From CAYPNF01 sp964411985 (lineage in GTDB: Bacteria > Verrucomicrobiota > Verrucomicrobiia > Limisphaerales > J093), in contig CAYPNF010000037.1 of assembly GCA_964411985.1 (NCBI GenBank), forward strand, positions 1-64,000: a stretch of DNA of 64,000 nt. The letters run 5' to 3'. Both the position numbers and the translations under genes were made by a program. A model generated the notes under the pieces. It was not told the DNA's origin, did not search any database, and was given only the letters and a program-made list of their open reading frames with translations. Below, in pieces: positions 53,396 to 63,436 of the stretch. The stretch's first letter is position 1. The number at the start of each line of letters is the position of its first letter.

Positions 53396-54079
53396 TCACC
53401 TCGCTTTCCTGAACCGGTAGGCCGTAGGTGCCATGACCGCCTTGCGCATTTTTGCCAAGGCGGTTTTCATGTTGGGAGAGGCAAAGAGGGCGGTGCCGCT
53501 GACGAAAGTGTCTGCCCCAGCAATCGCGCACTCTGCGGCCGTGTCCTGGGAGATGCCACCATCCACCTCGATCCGGTACGCCAGCGACCTTTCGTTACGC
53601 CAAGTGTTCGCCTGCGCAATCTTGGGGACCGTTTCCTCGATAAAGGATTGTCCTCCAAACCCAGGATTGACGGTCATGACAAGCAGGAGATCAATCTTCT
53701 CCAGGAATGGGGAAACATGGCGGATGGTAGTGGGAGGATTGAGGGAGATTCCAGCTTTGAGTCCTAACGACTTGATCTTCCAGATCAAAGGAAGGACTCG
53801 CTCACCCAGTTCGACGTGAACCGTGAGGCCCGATGCTCCCGCTTCAGCGAAAGGTTCGAGCAGTATTTCCGGCTTGCTGCACATCAAGTGGACGTCCAAC
53901 GGCAGCTTTGTAAGGGATCGCACAGCTTTCACGAAAGCCGGACCGAAGGACAAGTTGGGCACAAAGTGCCCGTCCATAACGTCCACGTGCAGCCAATCGG
54001 CACCCGCTCTTTCAGCGCGCTTGATCTCGCTGGCGAGGCGCGTCAGATCGGCCGCCAGCAGCGACGGAGCAATAATCAT
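53396..54079 (-). CDS. rpe: Ribulose-phosphate 3-epimerase
   Basis: A 227-residue TIM-barrel enzyme interconverting ribulose 5-phosphate and xylulose 5-phosphate. It has MIIAPSLLAADLTRL, LHVDVMDGHFVPNLSFGP (metal-binding His and Asp), DVHLMCSKPE, MTVNPGFGGQSFI and VDGGISQDTAAECAIAGADTFVSGTALF (VDGGISQDTAA; AGADTFVSGTALF). The frame is open to 54259, but the family starts at the ATG at 54079, which I prefer; no Shine-Dalgarno is obvious. It follows the giant surface-protein gene on the same strand, with a strong hairpin in between. Confidence 0.95.
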   Translation of the reverse strand: MIIAPSLLAADLTRLASEIKRAERAGADWLHVDVMDGHFVPNLSFGPAFVKAVRSLTKLPLDVHLMCSKPEILLEPFAEAGASGLTVHVELGERVLPLIWKIKSLGLKAGISLNPPTTIRHVSPFLEKIDLLLVMTVNPGFGGQSFIEETVPKIAQANTWRNERSLAYRIEVDGGISQDTAAECAIAGADTFVSGTALFASPNMKTALAKMRKAVMAPTAYRFRKAR

Positions 54080-54115
54080 CGAGGGGAGCTTAAGCGCGGA
54101 TGTCCAGTTCCTGCA

Positions 54116-54143
54116 AGCCCCCGCCGTACGGAGGGCGGGGGCT
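54116..54143 (-). terminator. GC-rich hairpin after the giant surface-protein gene
   Basis: A perfect ten-base inverted repeat, AGCCCCCGCC and GGCGGGGGCT, with an eight-base loop, begins 14 bases after the stop of the 2331-residue gene. There is no T-run on either side, so it is a terminator-like hairpin rather than a classical intrinsic terminator. It also sits inside the 5' leader of rpe. Confidence 0.55.
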
Positions 54144-54156
54144 CGACGAAGGGAAA

Positions 54157-57100
54157 CTAATCGTGAACTCGATAGAAGCGCAGGGTGCTTTCGGTAGCGG
54201 ATGGATCGGTAATCTCCGTGGTTGTCCCTGTAGTCAGAACGCTCTTGAGCAGTGACCAATTCACCATGTCTGAGGAGTACTGAACCTTCAAGGAGAGCCC
54301 GGCCTTGCCGTAGATGACCAAACGCACGTTGTCACGAGCAGGCGAGACGGGAAGGATCTCGAGGGTCACTTGCTCAGGGGCCGTGGTTCCGCTGTCCGCG
54401 GAAAGGCGGATGAACTGGACCGGGCGTGCGCTAATCGGCTCCGTCATGCGCACCCGCACCAGGTCGTGGCTGGTGTCGATGGCCCCGAGAGTCTCAAGAA
54501 CGGAGGGGACTACCGACCAACTGGTCAGGCTCTGAGAGCCGACCAGCCCAAGCGGGACGGAAACGCTTTGTTTGGAGCGGGCGAACTTCATTGCCAAGTA
54601 CTGTTTTCCATCCACCGTCGCCAATTCGGGCACAGGGAGCGGAGCCAGTGAGCTTTGAAGGGGATTCGACCCAAATATGAACTCAAAGTAGTTCACAATC
54701 GTGTCGTGATCCGGGTCGTCGTTCGGACCATTCGCTCCGGGGGGCAAATTGTTCTCGATCGCCCAGAGAGTGTAGGGGTCAGCTCCGCCCACACTCACCT
54801 TGGCAGGCAGGCTTATGGTAATGCCAGCCTTGTTCGAGACAACCACATCGTAATCGCCCGAGTCGGCAACGGTCACATTGACCAAAGCCAGTTCCCCCAA
54901 AGTGGCCCCGGCGATATTGGTTGCGTTCTTGCGCCACTGGAAGAACAGAGGCGTCGAGCCTTCAGCCTGGACATGCAGGGTGTAGTTGGTTCCTACCAGC
55001 AGGGTCGCGCCAATCGGTTGCTGGACGATGCTGGGGGGAGTAGCCAGAACGGCGCGATCTCCGAAGCTCACGGAGGCAGGCGAGGTGGCATCGAAGGTGA
55101 GTTTGACCTCATTGGGGGTCGTGCTCGTGAAACCCTCCGGATCGGTTTCGGTAATCGTAATCTCGCCGCTCTCGAGGTTTTGGAAGAGATAGGATCCATC
55201 GCCCGCAGTCGTTGTCTTGAGGATCCTGCCCGACAGCGTGTATTTCAATGTGATTTCGATCCCGCCAATTCCCGCCTCGCCTGTATCTTGGATTTTGTTG
55301 GAATTCTCATCGTTAAAGACCTTGCCGGTCATTGTGCCCGCAGGTTGATTCCCGAAACTCGCTGTGGCTGCACCCTGTGGCTGAATCGTCACGGGCACCT
55401 CCGATGCCGGCAAATGGAAACCGGCCAGAGCTGTTTGGCGTAACAGGTAGTCTCCGGCGGGAATGGCGGTGATCTGGAAACTTCCATCCCCAGCTGTCTT
55501 GATCTGGCGGAGCGTCTTTTGCCCATCCGAGGAAAGGAGTGCAAGGTCCGTTCCACCAATCCCGCGTTCTTCTGGTTCCTTCACGCCGTTGGCGTTCAGG
55601 TCCGTATACGCGTAACCAGAGATGGTGCCGATGAGATAATTGCCAAAGCTGAGTCCCGCAGAACCGGTCTTGGCCAACTCCACCGATCTGTCAGAATAGA
55701 CTGTTCCGCCAGGCATTCCAGCCAATCTCGCGCCTGCGCTTCCAAGCACCATGGTAAAGCCTTTCGCTAACTCCTGCCGGACCACGTAGTCTCCGGCGGG
55801 CAGATTGGCGAACACGAAGGTCCCCATAGGGGTGGTGGTTGTACGCATCAACTCCTCGCCTGTGGATGCCCAGAGGAGGCGAACCACCACTCCACTGATG
55901 CCGCTTTCGCCGCCATCCTGGATGCCGTTCGCATTAAGATCCTCGAATACAGTCCCGCTGATTGTCTGAAGACGCTGGTCGCCAAAAGAGGCGCTGGCGC
56001 CACCGCCACTGGCGATGCTCACCGCGTGGCTGTTCGGAGTCGTACTCCGGTACCCTGACGGATCAACTTCGGTCACCATGTACGCGCCCGGGAGAACGGT
56101 GCTAAACAGATAGCTGCCATCGCCACCGGTGGTCTCAGCACGGCGATTCCCCGCCGAGTCAGTCAACTCAATCGAGACACCCACGATGCCCGGCTCACCG
56201 CCGTCGAATAGTCCGTTGCCGTTGAGATCTTCGAAGACGACTCCCCCGATGGTACCCTTAGCCCGGAAGCCGAAATTCACTGGAACCGCAGCCCCGTCAT
56301 TCAGCACCACACCCACCAAGGTTGGCGTCACTTGAACGAACGCAGCAGGAGCCGCGGCGCTCACAGCGTAGTTGCCGGGAGTGAGTCCACTGAAAGTGAA
56401 CTCGCCAGACTCGGTAGTGGTGACGGACAGGTGGCTCGCTCCGATCGTCAAGGTAATGTCTACGCCAGCGATTCCCTTCTCCGCTGCTTCCTGGAAGCCA
56501 TTGCCATTTGTGTCCTCGTAGGCAACACCTGAGATTGTGCCTTGTGTCTGATCCCCGAAGTTCGCGACGGCCGCGCTTCCTGCCGCGAGATTGACCGAAC
56601 GTTGGTTCAAGGTGCTGCTGGCATACCCAGCAGGATCTGTTTCCTCAATCAAGTAATTCCCGGCGGGAACCCCCAAGAACACATACTCGCCGAGCGATCC
56701 GGTGTAATTGGTGTAACTGTTGGTCGTGCCCGTGAGCACGATCATCACTCCGCTCAGACCTATCTCGGACGCCTCCTGCGTGCCGTTCCCGTTCACATCG
56801 TTGAAGACGATGCCCAAGATGGAACTGAGTGGCTGGTTGCCAAAGGCGACGGAAATCGAGCCGCCATCGGGGAGGACAATCGACCTTGAAGACGCGGTAG
56901 TCAGGATGAAGTCGGTGGGCACGGTTTCTTCCACCGTATAGCTGCCAGGTGTGAGATCGGAGAACTCATAGGCACCGGTTTCGTCAGTGACGGTCGTGCT
57001 GAGAGCGCCGACTGCGGGCTTGAGGACTACCGTGACCCCCTGCAAGCCGGGGTCCGCTTCATCCTGGGTGCCATCGCCATTGAGGTCCATGAAGGCGACA

Positions 57101-60100
57101 CCCACCACGCGCCCCACAGCCTGGTCACCGAAATTGGCGATGAATGGGCCACTTCCGGACACGTTGAAAGTAACCCGGTTCGCCGTTGTGCTCGCATATC
57201 CTTTGGGATCGACTTCCTCCAAGAACACGAGCCCAGCATGGAGACCTTCAATCTGGTAGCCACCGTCCTTGCCGGTTTGGGCCGTAGCACGAACCGTGGC
57301 ACCGTCGCTTTCAATCAGGCGAATGGTCACTCCCGGAATCCCAGGCTCCGTCTCATTCATGCGTCCGTCCCCGTTCCGGTCGTCGTAGACCAACCCCTGG
57401 ATCTTCGCCAATTCCTCGACAACGAGAGTCGCCTTTCCTGTACCTTCGTAGTTGGGACTATCAACCGTTGCTTCCACTGGATAAGAGCCCGCCGCCGTCG
57501 GAGGCGTCGGCAAACCCGCGTAAAGCAAGGTCACAGGCAGCCCGCCCGGGGTTGTGGTTACGCCAGCCATCTTGGGCTTACCATCGTAGATTTGCTCCAG
57601 ACGTGAAAAGACGATAGAGGCCTTCGCCTTAGCCACTCGAACGCTTTGTTCAACGGGAGCAGCCGGGCCGAAGATCGCATCACCCAGCTGGGATGCCTGA
57701 ATTCGTACTGTCCCTGCGCCGGTGGGAGTAAGAATATTTCCCAAAAGTGCTCCAGGACCGCTGACCACAGCATAAGATACTGGGAGGCCCGAGCTGGCGT
57801 GTGCCGTTAATGCGAGAGGCTCACCGCCAAAAACGAGGTCAGGAAGCGCCGAGAAAGCGATTGATTGAGTCTTCTTCTGAATCGAAATCGTCGCCTTGGA
57901 GCTGTCCGCGAAACCTGCCATGTTGCTTACCCGAACCCAGTAGCTGACACTCGTCAGGAGCTCTGGCGTCGTCAAGGACGTGGAGTCGATTCCCACAGGC
58001 TTATGCTCATCTCCAGTTTCTCCTTCATACCATTGGAAAGACAAAGGCGAAGCTCCGCTGGCCGCCACCTCCAAAGTGGTTGAGGTTCCTACCAGGATGG
58101 TATGGCTGGCGGGCTGCATCGTGATTTGCGGTGCCAGGAGGACCACCACCTGGGCGGTCGCGCTCGTTACTTTGCCTAAAGAATTCTCCACCGTGGCATA
58201 GTAGGATCCTGCGTCCAGGGCAGACGCGGCTCCGACGTACCACCGGTTGGTATCGCTGCTCGGTAGCGGTGTACCGTCCCTGAACCATTGATAGGTCAGT
58301 GGACTAGTTCCCGAGGCCGCAACGCTCAGGGTAATAGCCTGCCCGGCGTTTACAGTGACACCGACAGGATCCTTGTCGATTGCTGGGGGCACGCCGTAAC
58401 CCAACGAGAAAGATTTCAAACCCACCAGGTTGGCAGGCAAACTCGGAGGAGCACCAACTCCCCCTGTCACTACTTCAAGGATGGCCGATCTACCATGCTT
58501 GGCCCCCTTCCCCACTGCTTCTTCATAAGTCACACCACTCGAAAGCTCCCAGGCTCGGACCTGAACAAAGGCTTTGGCACCGGGTGCCACGGTCGGAATC
58601 ACCCGCAACTCACTATCAAAGTAGCCCGCCGCGGCTCCGGTCAGGAAAGGTCGCGGTTTGCCCGCAGGAGCCATCGCGGTGGCGCTGGTGCCTCCGTATA
58701 GCTGCGCCGCAAAGCCATCGCCCGAGATCTTCGTCGTCCCGTCCGTGTCGAACACCGGAGCGTCAATCCCGTCGAGGATCACCTTGTTGGCGAAAATCAC
58801 CGTGCCTGCGGTCGGCGCAAAGACTGCACCCACGGACTTATTTCCATCCATGACCAAGGTTCCAGGATTTGATACTCCCGTCAGGCTCCCCTCCCACCCA
58901 GCAAACATGTATCCAGGATCGGCCACCGCCCGAACCTTTACCGTACCATTGGGAACTTGCCCTGGCCCTTCAGGCTCACTGACCAACGTTCCGCCGTCGC
59001 TCACGATCAGATCCAACCGGTAGAGCACCTGCACATTCACGGTGATGCTGGTCGCCTGGCCTCCTGGGTTCCTCACGACCACAGAATACGCTCCCTGGTC
59101 TGCCAGCTGAACCGCCGGCAAAGTCAGGGTGGCACTCTTGGCGCCACTCAACGCCGCCGCGCCATGGTACCATTGGTACTCCAGGGGGGCTGCACCCTCA
59201 GCTTTCACGCTCAAACTCACTTCGCTGCCAAGGAAGACGGACTTGCCTTCAGGCTGCTGCACAATGGAAGGCGGGATCAATAGACTTGCCACCGCCACCT
59301 GGCTGGTGACGGAACCCAGCGTGTTGCCGACCACCACGTCATAGCTGCCGGCTTGTGCAGCCTGAAAACCACTGAACTCGTAGAGAGCCTTGTCCGCTCC
59401 CCCAACGTTCACCCCGCCCTTGCGCCATTGGTAGGTCAGAGGCTCGGTCCCACCTGCAACGACTTTCAGACTCAGCAATCCTCCTGCCGCCACCGCCTGA
59501 TCCTTGGGCTGTTCCACGATGAACGGCGCGCTGGCGTAACCCAACGAAAACGATTTCAAACCCACCAGGTTGGCAGGCAAACTCGGAGGAGCACCTACCC
59601 CACCTGTGACTACCTCGAGAGTCGCCGAACTGCCATGCTTGGCCCCCTTCCCCACTGCTTCTTCATAAGTCACACCACCCGAAAGCTCCCATGCCCGGAC
59701 CTGCACAAAGGCCTTGGCACCGGGTGCCACGGTCGGAATCACCCGCAATTCACTATCAAAGTAGCCCGCCGCAGCTCCCGTCAGGAAAGGTCGCGGCTTG
59801 CCCGCAGGAGCCATCGCAGTGGCGCTGACGCCTCCGTATAGCTGCGCCACAAAGCCATCGCCCGAAATCTTCGTCGTCCCGTCCGTGTCGAACACCGGAG
59901 CGTCAATCCCGTCGAGGATCACCTTGTTGGCGAAAATCACCGTGCCTGCGGTCGGAGCGAACGTCGCTCCAACGGATTTGGCACGATCCATGACCAGCAT
60001 GACTGGATTTGATGTTCCGCTAAGATCTCCATCCCAGCCTGCGAATACGTACCCATCGTCGGCCTTAGCCTGGACCGAGACGCTGCTCATCGGAGCGTAA

Positions 60101-61152
60101 GCAGCTCGGCTCGGAGTAGCCTCGATGGTTCCCCCTAGAGTGGGTGTCAAAGCAAGAGGGAAAAGGACTGATACTGGAGCAGGCGCGCTGTTGACAGTGC
60201 CGTAGGGGTTTCCAACCACGACAGAGTACCTGCCTGCGCTCGCCAATTGCACGTTCGTGAGAACGAGGGTGGAACCTTTGCCCCAAGGAACGGTAGCACT
60301 CTCGAGATACCATTGGTAAGAAAGAGTTCCCATGCCTGAGGCCTCTACCGAGAGGGACACCGTGGACCCGGCGAGTGTCTCCATCCCGATCGGTTGCTTC
60401 ACGATCGAAGGAGGATACCCAACCGTCACCACGGCCACCTGACTCGTCACTGCGCCGAAGGCATTCTCCACCACCACGTCGTAGTTCCCAGCATCCGACG
60501 GTGCGAAAGGGGCTTTGGCGTAGGCGTCTGAGGCCGCGCCGCTTAAAGGCGAACCGCCCTTCCGCCACTGGTATCTGAGGGTGGGCGTGCCTTTGGCAAC
60601 GACACTCAACTCGAGCGAGCCACCCACCGGGATGACAGCGGCCGCGGGCTGCTTCGTAATGACGGGCGGGGAACCATACTGAAGGGAAAACGACTTCAAC
60701 CCTAGGAGATTGGGAGGAAGTGAGGGAGGGTCGCCAGCTCCGCCGAGCGTCACAGTGACTAGTTCAGATTCACCTTGCTTCCCTCCGTTGGCTACGGCCT
60801 TCTCAAAGCTGTCTCCAGCAGCCGCTTCCCAAGCCCGAACCCGGACGAAAACCCGTTGACCGCCGGGAAGACCTTCCACCACGACCAAACCTCCGTTGAT
60901 ATACCCCGCACTCGGGGCGGGGCGAAATGGGGCTGGTGTCCCCACCGCCGTAAGTGCGCTGCTGCTAACACCAACGTACAGCTGCGCGAGATAGGCCGAG
61001 CCCTCCAGTTTGGTGCTTCCGTCAATATCATAAACGGGAGCATTGATGCCATCGGCGGCAACCTTATTGCTGAAATTGACGTTTCCTTGTCCTAAAGCCG
61101 TCCCAACCAAACAGGACAAAAGAAACCCAAGAAGGGCGTGGCTCTTCCTCAT
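54157..61152 (-). CDS. Giant surface protein: repeated N-modules, Ig, MBG and eight SdrD_B domains
   Basis: A 2331-residue exported protein (signal MRKSHALLGFLLSCLVGTALG). Three related modules beginning FSNKVAADGINAPVYD or FANKVILDGIDAPVFD occur in the first half, separated by Ig-like domains (PPSIVKQPIG...YQWYLE; PPSIVQQPEG...YQWYHG) and two 'GWxGxLxGxSNP' bacterial repeats. An MBG-like pair follows (IAFSALPDLVFGGEPLAL; IYDGKPKMAGVTTTPGG). Eight SdrD_B/Cna-B repeats (about 57.4 to 55.0 kb) each carry a calcium-type D-x-N-G-x-G/x-x-E loop and end in xFGDQ or FGNQ. Then come one more Ig domain, an EF-like DDPDHDTIVNYFEFIFGSNP segment and a C-terminal YSSDMVNWSLL...LRFYRVHD module. It probably forms an adhesive or structural surface protein. 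The start has AAGAAAG upstream. Confidence 0.88.
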   Translation of the reverse strand: MRKSHALLGFLLSCLVGTALGQGNVNFSNKVAADGINAPVYDIDGSTKLEGSAYLAQLYVGVSSSALTAVGTPAPFRPAPSAGYINGGLVVVEGLPGGQRVFVRVRAWEAAAGDSFEKAVANGGKQGESELVTVTLGGAGDPPSLPPNLLGLKSFSLQYGSPPVITKQPAAAVIPVGGSLELSVVAKGTPTLRYQWRKGGSPLSGAASDAYAKAPFAPSDAGNYDVVVENAFGAVTSQVAVVTVGYPPSIVKQPIGMETLAGSTVSLSVEASGMGTLSYQWYLESATVPWGKGSTLVLTNVQLASAGRYSVVVGNPYGTVNSAPAPVSVLFPLALTPTLGGTIEATPSRAAYAPMSSVSVQAKADDGYVFAGWDGDLSGTSNPVMLVMDRAKSVGATFAPTAGTVIFANKVILDGIDAPVFDTDGTTKISGDGFVAQLYGGVSATAMAPAGKPRPFLTGAAAGYFDSELRVIPTVAPGAKAFVQVRAWELSGGVTYEEAVGKGAKHGSSATLEVVTGGVGAPPSLPANLVGLKSFSLGYASAPFIVEQPKDQAVAAGGLLSLKVVAGGTEPLTYQWRKGGVNVGGADKALYEFSGFQAAQAGSYDVVVGNTLGSVTSQVAVASLLIPPSIVQQPEGKSVFLGSEVSLSVKAEGAAPLEYQWYHGAAALSGAKSATLTLPAVQLADQGAYSVVVRNPGGQATSITVNVQVLYRLDLIVSDGGTLVSEPEGPGQVPNGTVKVRAVADPGYMFAGWEGSLTGVSNPGTLVMDGNKSVGAVFAPTAGTVIFANKVILDGIDAPVFDTDGTTKISGDGFAAQLYGGTSATAMAPAGKPRPFLTGAAAGYFDSELRVIPTVAPGAKAFVQVRAWELSSGVTYEEAVGKGAKHGRSAILEVVTGGVGAPPSLPANLVGLKSFSLGYGVPPAIDKDPVGVTVNAGQAITLSVAASGTSPLTYQWFRDGTPLPSSDTNRWYVGAASALDAGSYYATVENSLGKVTSATAQVVVLLAPQITMQPASHTILVGTSTTLEVAASGASPLSFQWYEGETGDEHKPVGIDSTSLTTPELLTSVSYWVRVSNMAGFADSSKATISIQKKTQSIAFSALPDLVFGGEPLALTAHASSGLPVSYAVVSGPGALLGNILTPTGAGTVRIQASQLGDAIFGPAAPVEQSVRVAKAKASIVFSRLEQIYDGKPKMAGVTTTPGGLPVTLLYAGLPTPPTAAGSYPVEATVDSPNYEGTGKATLVVEELAKIQGLVYDDRNGDGRMNETEPGIPGVTIRLIESDGATVRATAQTGKDGGYQIEGLHAGLVFLEEVDPKGYASTTANRVTFNVSGSGPFIANFGDQAVGRVVGVAFMDLNGDGTQDEADPGLQGVTVVLKPAVGALSTTVTDETGAYEFSDLTPGSYTVEETVPTDFILTTASSRSIVLPDGGSISVAFGNQPLSSILGIVFNDVNGNGTQEASEIGLSGVMIVLTGTTNSYTNYTGSLGEYVFLGVPAGNYLIEETDPAGYASSTLNQRSVNLAAGSAAVANFGDQTQGTISGVAYEDTNGNGFQEAAEKGIAGVDITLTIGASHLSVTTTESGEFTFSGLTPGNYAVSAAAPAAFVQVTPTLVGVVLNDGAAVPVNFGFRAKGTIGGVVFEDLNGNGLFDGGEPGIVGVSIELTDSAGNRRAETTGGDGSYLFSTVLPGAYMVTEVDPSGYRSTTPNSHAVSIASGGGASASFGDQRLQTISGTVFEDLNANGIQDGGESGISGVVVRLLWASTGEELMRTTTTPMGTFVFANLPAGDYVVRQELAKGFTMVLGSAGARLAGMPGGTVYSDRSVELAKTGSAGLSFGNYLIGTISGYAYTDLNANGVKEPEERGIGGTDLALLSSDGQKTLRQIKTAGDGSFQITAIPAGDYLLRQTALAGFHLPASEVPVTIQPQGAATASFGNQPAGTMTGKVFNDENSNKIQDTGEAGIGGIEITLKYTLSGRILKTTTAGDGSYLFQNLESGEITITETDPEGFTSTTPNEVKLTFDATSPASVSFGDRAVLATPPSIVQQPIGATLLVGTNYTLHVQAEGSTPLFFQWRKNATNIAGATLGELALVNVTVADSGDYDVVVSNKAGITISLPAKVSVGGADPYTLWAIENNLPPGANGPNDDPDHDTIVNYFEFIFGSNPLQSSLAPLPVPELATVDGKQYLAMKFARSKQSVSVPLGLVGSQSLTSWSVVPSVLETLGAIDTSHDLVRVRMTEPISARPVQFIRLSADSGTTAPEQVTLEILPVSPARDNVRLVIYGKAGLSLKVQYSSDMVNWSLLKSVLTTGTTTEITDPSATESTLRFYRVHD
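58396..58815. repeat. Direct repeat copy A (420 bp) in the giant gene
   Basis: This 420-base stretch is matched by copy B at 59536-59955, exactly 1140 bases away (380 codons), with no gaps seen and roughly nine of ten bases identical by eye. It encodes the module from the end of the NLVGLKSFSL segment back to FANKVILDGI. A third, much more diverged copy lies near 60670-61100. Confidence 0.85.
59536..59955. repeat. Direct repeat copy B (420 bp) in the giant gene
   Basis: Partner of copy A, in the same orientation and reading frame. Differences are scattered and mostly synonymous, for example GAGATC versus GAAATC near the KISGDGF codons, which points to recent duplication or gene conversion under protein-level constraint. 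Confidence 0.85.
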
Positions 61153-61300
61153 AAATGTCGCTTTCTTTCGTTCGACTCATATCTCGGGCTCTCATCGAAC
61201 TGAGCAGGGTCGAACTCACACTGGCAGCAGGCGCCTTTGAGTTTTGCTTAGGCGCGAAACCCAGTCAAGAGGAGATATGAGGGAAAATTGCTGTCGATTG

Positions 61301-63319
61301 CTAGGCAGTCGCAGGGGCTGGGGAGGCCAAGCCTGGGGGAAGCTTAGGCGGTACTGGCTTGGGCACTTCGGGAAGCGGGGTCGCAGCCTGCGCACCCGTA
61401 GGAGGGCCGGTCTGGGGCGGAGGGGGCGGAGGAGGCAAACTTCCGTTCTTGATGATTTCTTCTACCTGAGTGCCATCTAAGGTCTCGTACTCAAGAAGAT
61501 ACTGAGCAATCAGTTCCAACTTAGCACGATGGGTCTCGATGAGATTCTTCGCCACTTGGAAACACTCGTCAATGATCCGCTTCACCTCGGCATCGATTTC
61601 GCGGGCGGTGCTCTCGCTATAGTCTTTACCACGCACCATGTCTCGTCCCAAAAAGACAAACTCGTTGTCGTCTCCGTACTGGACCATGCCAAGCTTCTCG
61701 CTCATGCCGAAGCTGCATACCATGGCGCGCGCCATCTGGGTCGCTTGTTGAATATCACCTGCTGCACCGGTTGAAATATCCCCTGAATTGATCTCTTCGG
61801 CGATTCGCCCGCCCATCATGACAGCGATAAGGTCGAGCATTTCCTTTCTGCCGCGGTTGAGCGTGTCCTCTTTGGGGAGGTACATGGTCGCTCCCAAAGC
61901 CTGGCCTCGAGGAATAATCGTGACCTTGTGAAGAGGGTGGGTGTGCTTCAGCAACACGTTCACGAGGGCGTGCCCAGCCTCGTGCCAAGCAGTAAGACGT
62001 TTCTGCTGTTCGGTCATCGCCAAGCTTCGTCGTTCCCGTCCCCAGCGTACCTTGTCACGAGCCTCCTCTAACTCTGCCAACCCCACCGCTTTCTTGTTCA
62101 TCCTAGCGGCAAGTAGTGCCGCTTCGTTGAGCAGGTTCGCCAACTCCGCCCCTGAGAACCCTGGGGTCCCGCGGGCAATCACGGAAAGGTCGACCTCGGG
62201 AATCAGTTTCACGTTTCGGGAGTGAACCTTGAGGATCGCCTCCCTGCCCCGGACATCGGGCAGGTTAACGGTAATCTGGCGGTCAAACCGGCCAGGGCGC
62301 AGAAGCGCCGGATCGAGAACGTCAGGGCGATTCGTCGCTGCGATAATAATGATCCCCTCTGTGGTATCAAACCCATCCATTTCCACCAAAAGGGCATTGA
62401 GTGTCTGCTCGCGTTCGTCGTTGCCACCGCCGAGGCCATGCCCCCTGCTCCGCCCGACCGCGTCAATTTCGTCGATGAAGACCAGGCAGGGAGTATTCTT
62501 ACGAGCCTGTTCGAACATGTCCCGCACACGGCTGGCACCGACACCCACAAACATCTCGACGAAATCGGAACCGCTGATGCTGTAGAAAGAGGCATCCGCC
62601 TCACCAGCTATCGCTTTGGCGAGGAGTGTCTTGCCTGTTCCGGGCGGGCCAACCATCAGAATACCTTTAGGGATTCGCCCTCCGAGTTTTTGGAACTTCT
62701 TGGGGTCTTTCAGAAACTCTACGAGTTCGAACACTTCGTCCTTGGCTTCTTCGATACCCGCAACATCTTTGAAGGTAGTACGATTCTTCTCCTTGTTCAG
62801 CATCTTGGCCTTGCTCTTCCCAAAACTGAGCGCCCCTTTCCCCGCCATCTTGATCTGCCTAATGAGAAAGAAATAGATCAACCCAGCAAGAAGGAGGAAT
62901 GGCAGAATCCCGTAAAAGAGGTTCATCAGGAGCGTGTTCGGCTCTGCAACCTTGAACTTCCCGCTAGTGAGCAGCCGGTCTTCCAAAGCCTCGGAGAGCC
63001 TGGTTTCCAGCCGAAAGGGAACTATCTTCCCATCAGCAGCGATGTCGCGGTAGCGGCCGGTGACCTCACGGAGTGGGGACTGGGGGTTATAGTGAATCGT
63101 CGCCTCAAGCAGATTTGTTCCTTCTGCCAACTGAAGGAACTCTAAGTGCCCCAACTGTTTAAATTTGGTCTCTGTCCGGTCCTTAAAGAAGACCAGAAGG
63201 GGAATCAGGCTCAAGATCGCTAGCCAAAGCAGCCAAGTGCGGGGAGGGACGCGCACGTCTCCATTCCGTTTGTCGTTGCGATTACTGTCGTTGTTCAGTT
63301 CTTCAGACATCGAATTCAA
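61301..63319 (-). CDS. ftsH: ATP-dependent zinc metalloprotease FtsH
   Basis: A 672-residue membrane AAA+ protease that degrades misfolded and regulatory membrane proteins. Two membrane helices (WLLWLAILSLIPLLVFF, about residues 29-45, and GILPFLLLAGLIYFFLI, about 136-152) flank a periplasmic domain. Walker A is GPPGTGKTLLAKAIAGE, Walker B is LVFIDEIDAVGRSRG, and the zinc site is WHEAGHALV (HEXXH). The C-terminus is a Pro-rich tail (SLPPPPPPPQTGPPTGAQ) that is longer and more proline-rich than in E. coli. Divergent from the DUF1015 gene, with 117 bases between. Confidence 0.97.
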   Translation of the reverse strand: MNSMSEELNNDSNRNDKRNGDVRVPPRTWLLWLAILSLIPLLVFFKDRTETKFKQLGHLEFLQLAEGTNLLEATIHYNPQSPLREVTGRYRDIAADGKIVPFRLETRLSEALEDRLLTSGKFKVAEPNTLLMNLFYGILPFLLLAGLIYFFLIRQIKMAGKGALSFGKSKAKMLNKEKNRTTFKDVAGIEEAKDEVFELVEFLKDPKKFQKLGGRIPKGILMVGPPGTGKTLLAKAIAGEADASFYSISGSDFVEMFVGVGASRVRDMFEQARKNTPCLVFIDEIDAVGRSRGHGLGGGNDEREQTLNALLVEMDGFDTTEGIIIIAATNRPDVLDPALLRPGRFDRQITVNLPDVRGREAILKVHSRNVKLIPEVDLSVIARGTPGFSGAELANLLNEAALLAARMNKKAVGLAELEEARDKVRWGRERRSLAMTEQQKRLTAWHEAGHALVNVLLKHTHPLHKVTIIPRGQALGATMYLPKEDTLNRGRKEMLDLIAVMMGGRIAEEINSGDISTGAAGDIQQATQMARAMVCSFGMSEKLGMVQYGDDNEFVFLGRDMVRGKDYSESTAREIDAEVKRIIDECFQVAKNLIETHRAKLELIAQYLLEYETLDGTQVEEIIKNGSLPPPPPPPQTGPPTGAQAATPLPEVPKPVPPKLPPGLASPAPATA

Positions 63320-63436
63320 TACTTCTTTGGGAAACTACCATGGGCTCTCGTTTGATGCAACCTTGTGATGAAGAGGATAATTTGTGCGTGCTTTCCCCCG
63401 TCACCATTGTTAGGGTGCTGCGAGCTCGAATTACCT

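Noticed and set aside
61277..61480. Plus-strand ORF with an AAGAGGAG ribosome-site-like element and ATG, antisense to the 3' end of ftsH
   Set aside because: Its translation is Arg/Gly/Trp-rich and simply mirrors the proline-rich codons of the FtsH tail; there is no independent coding evidence.
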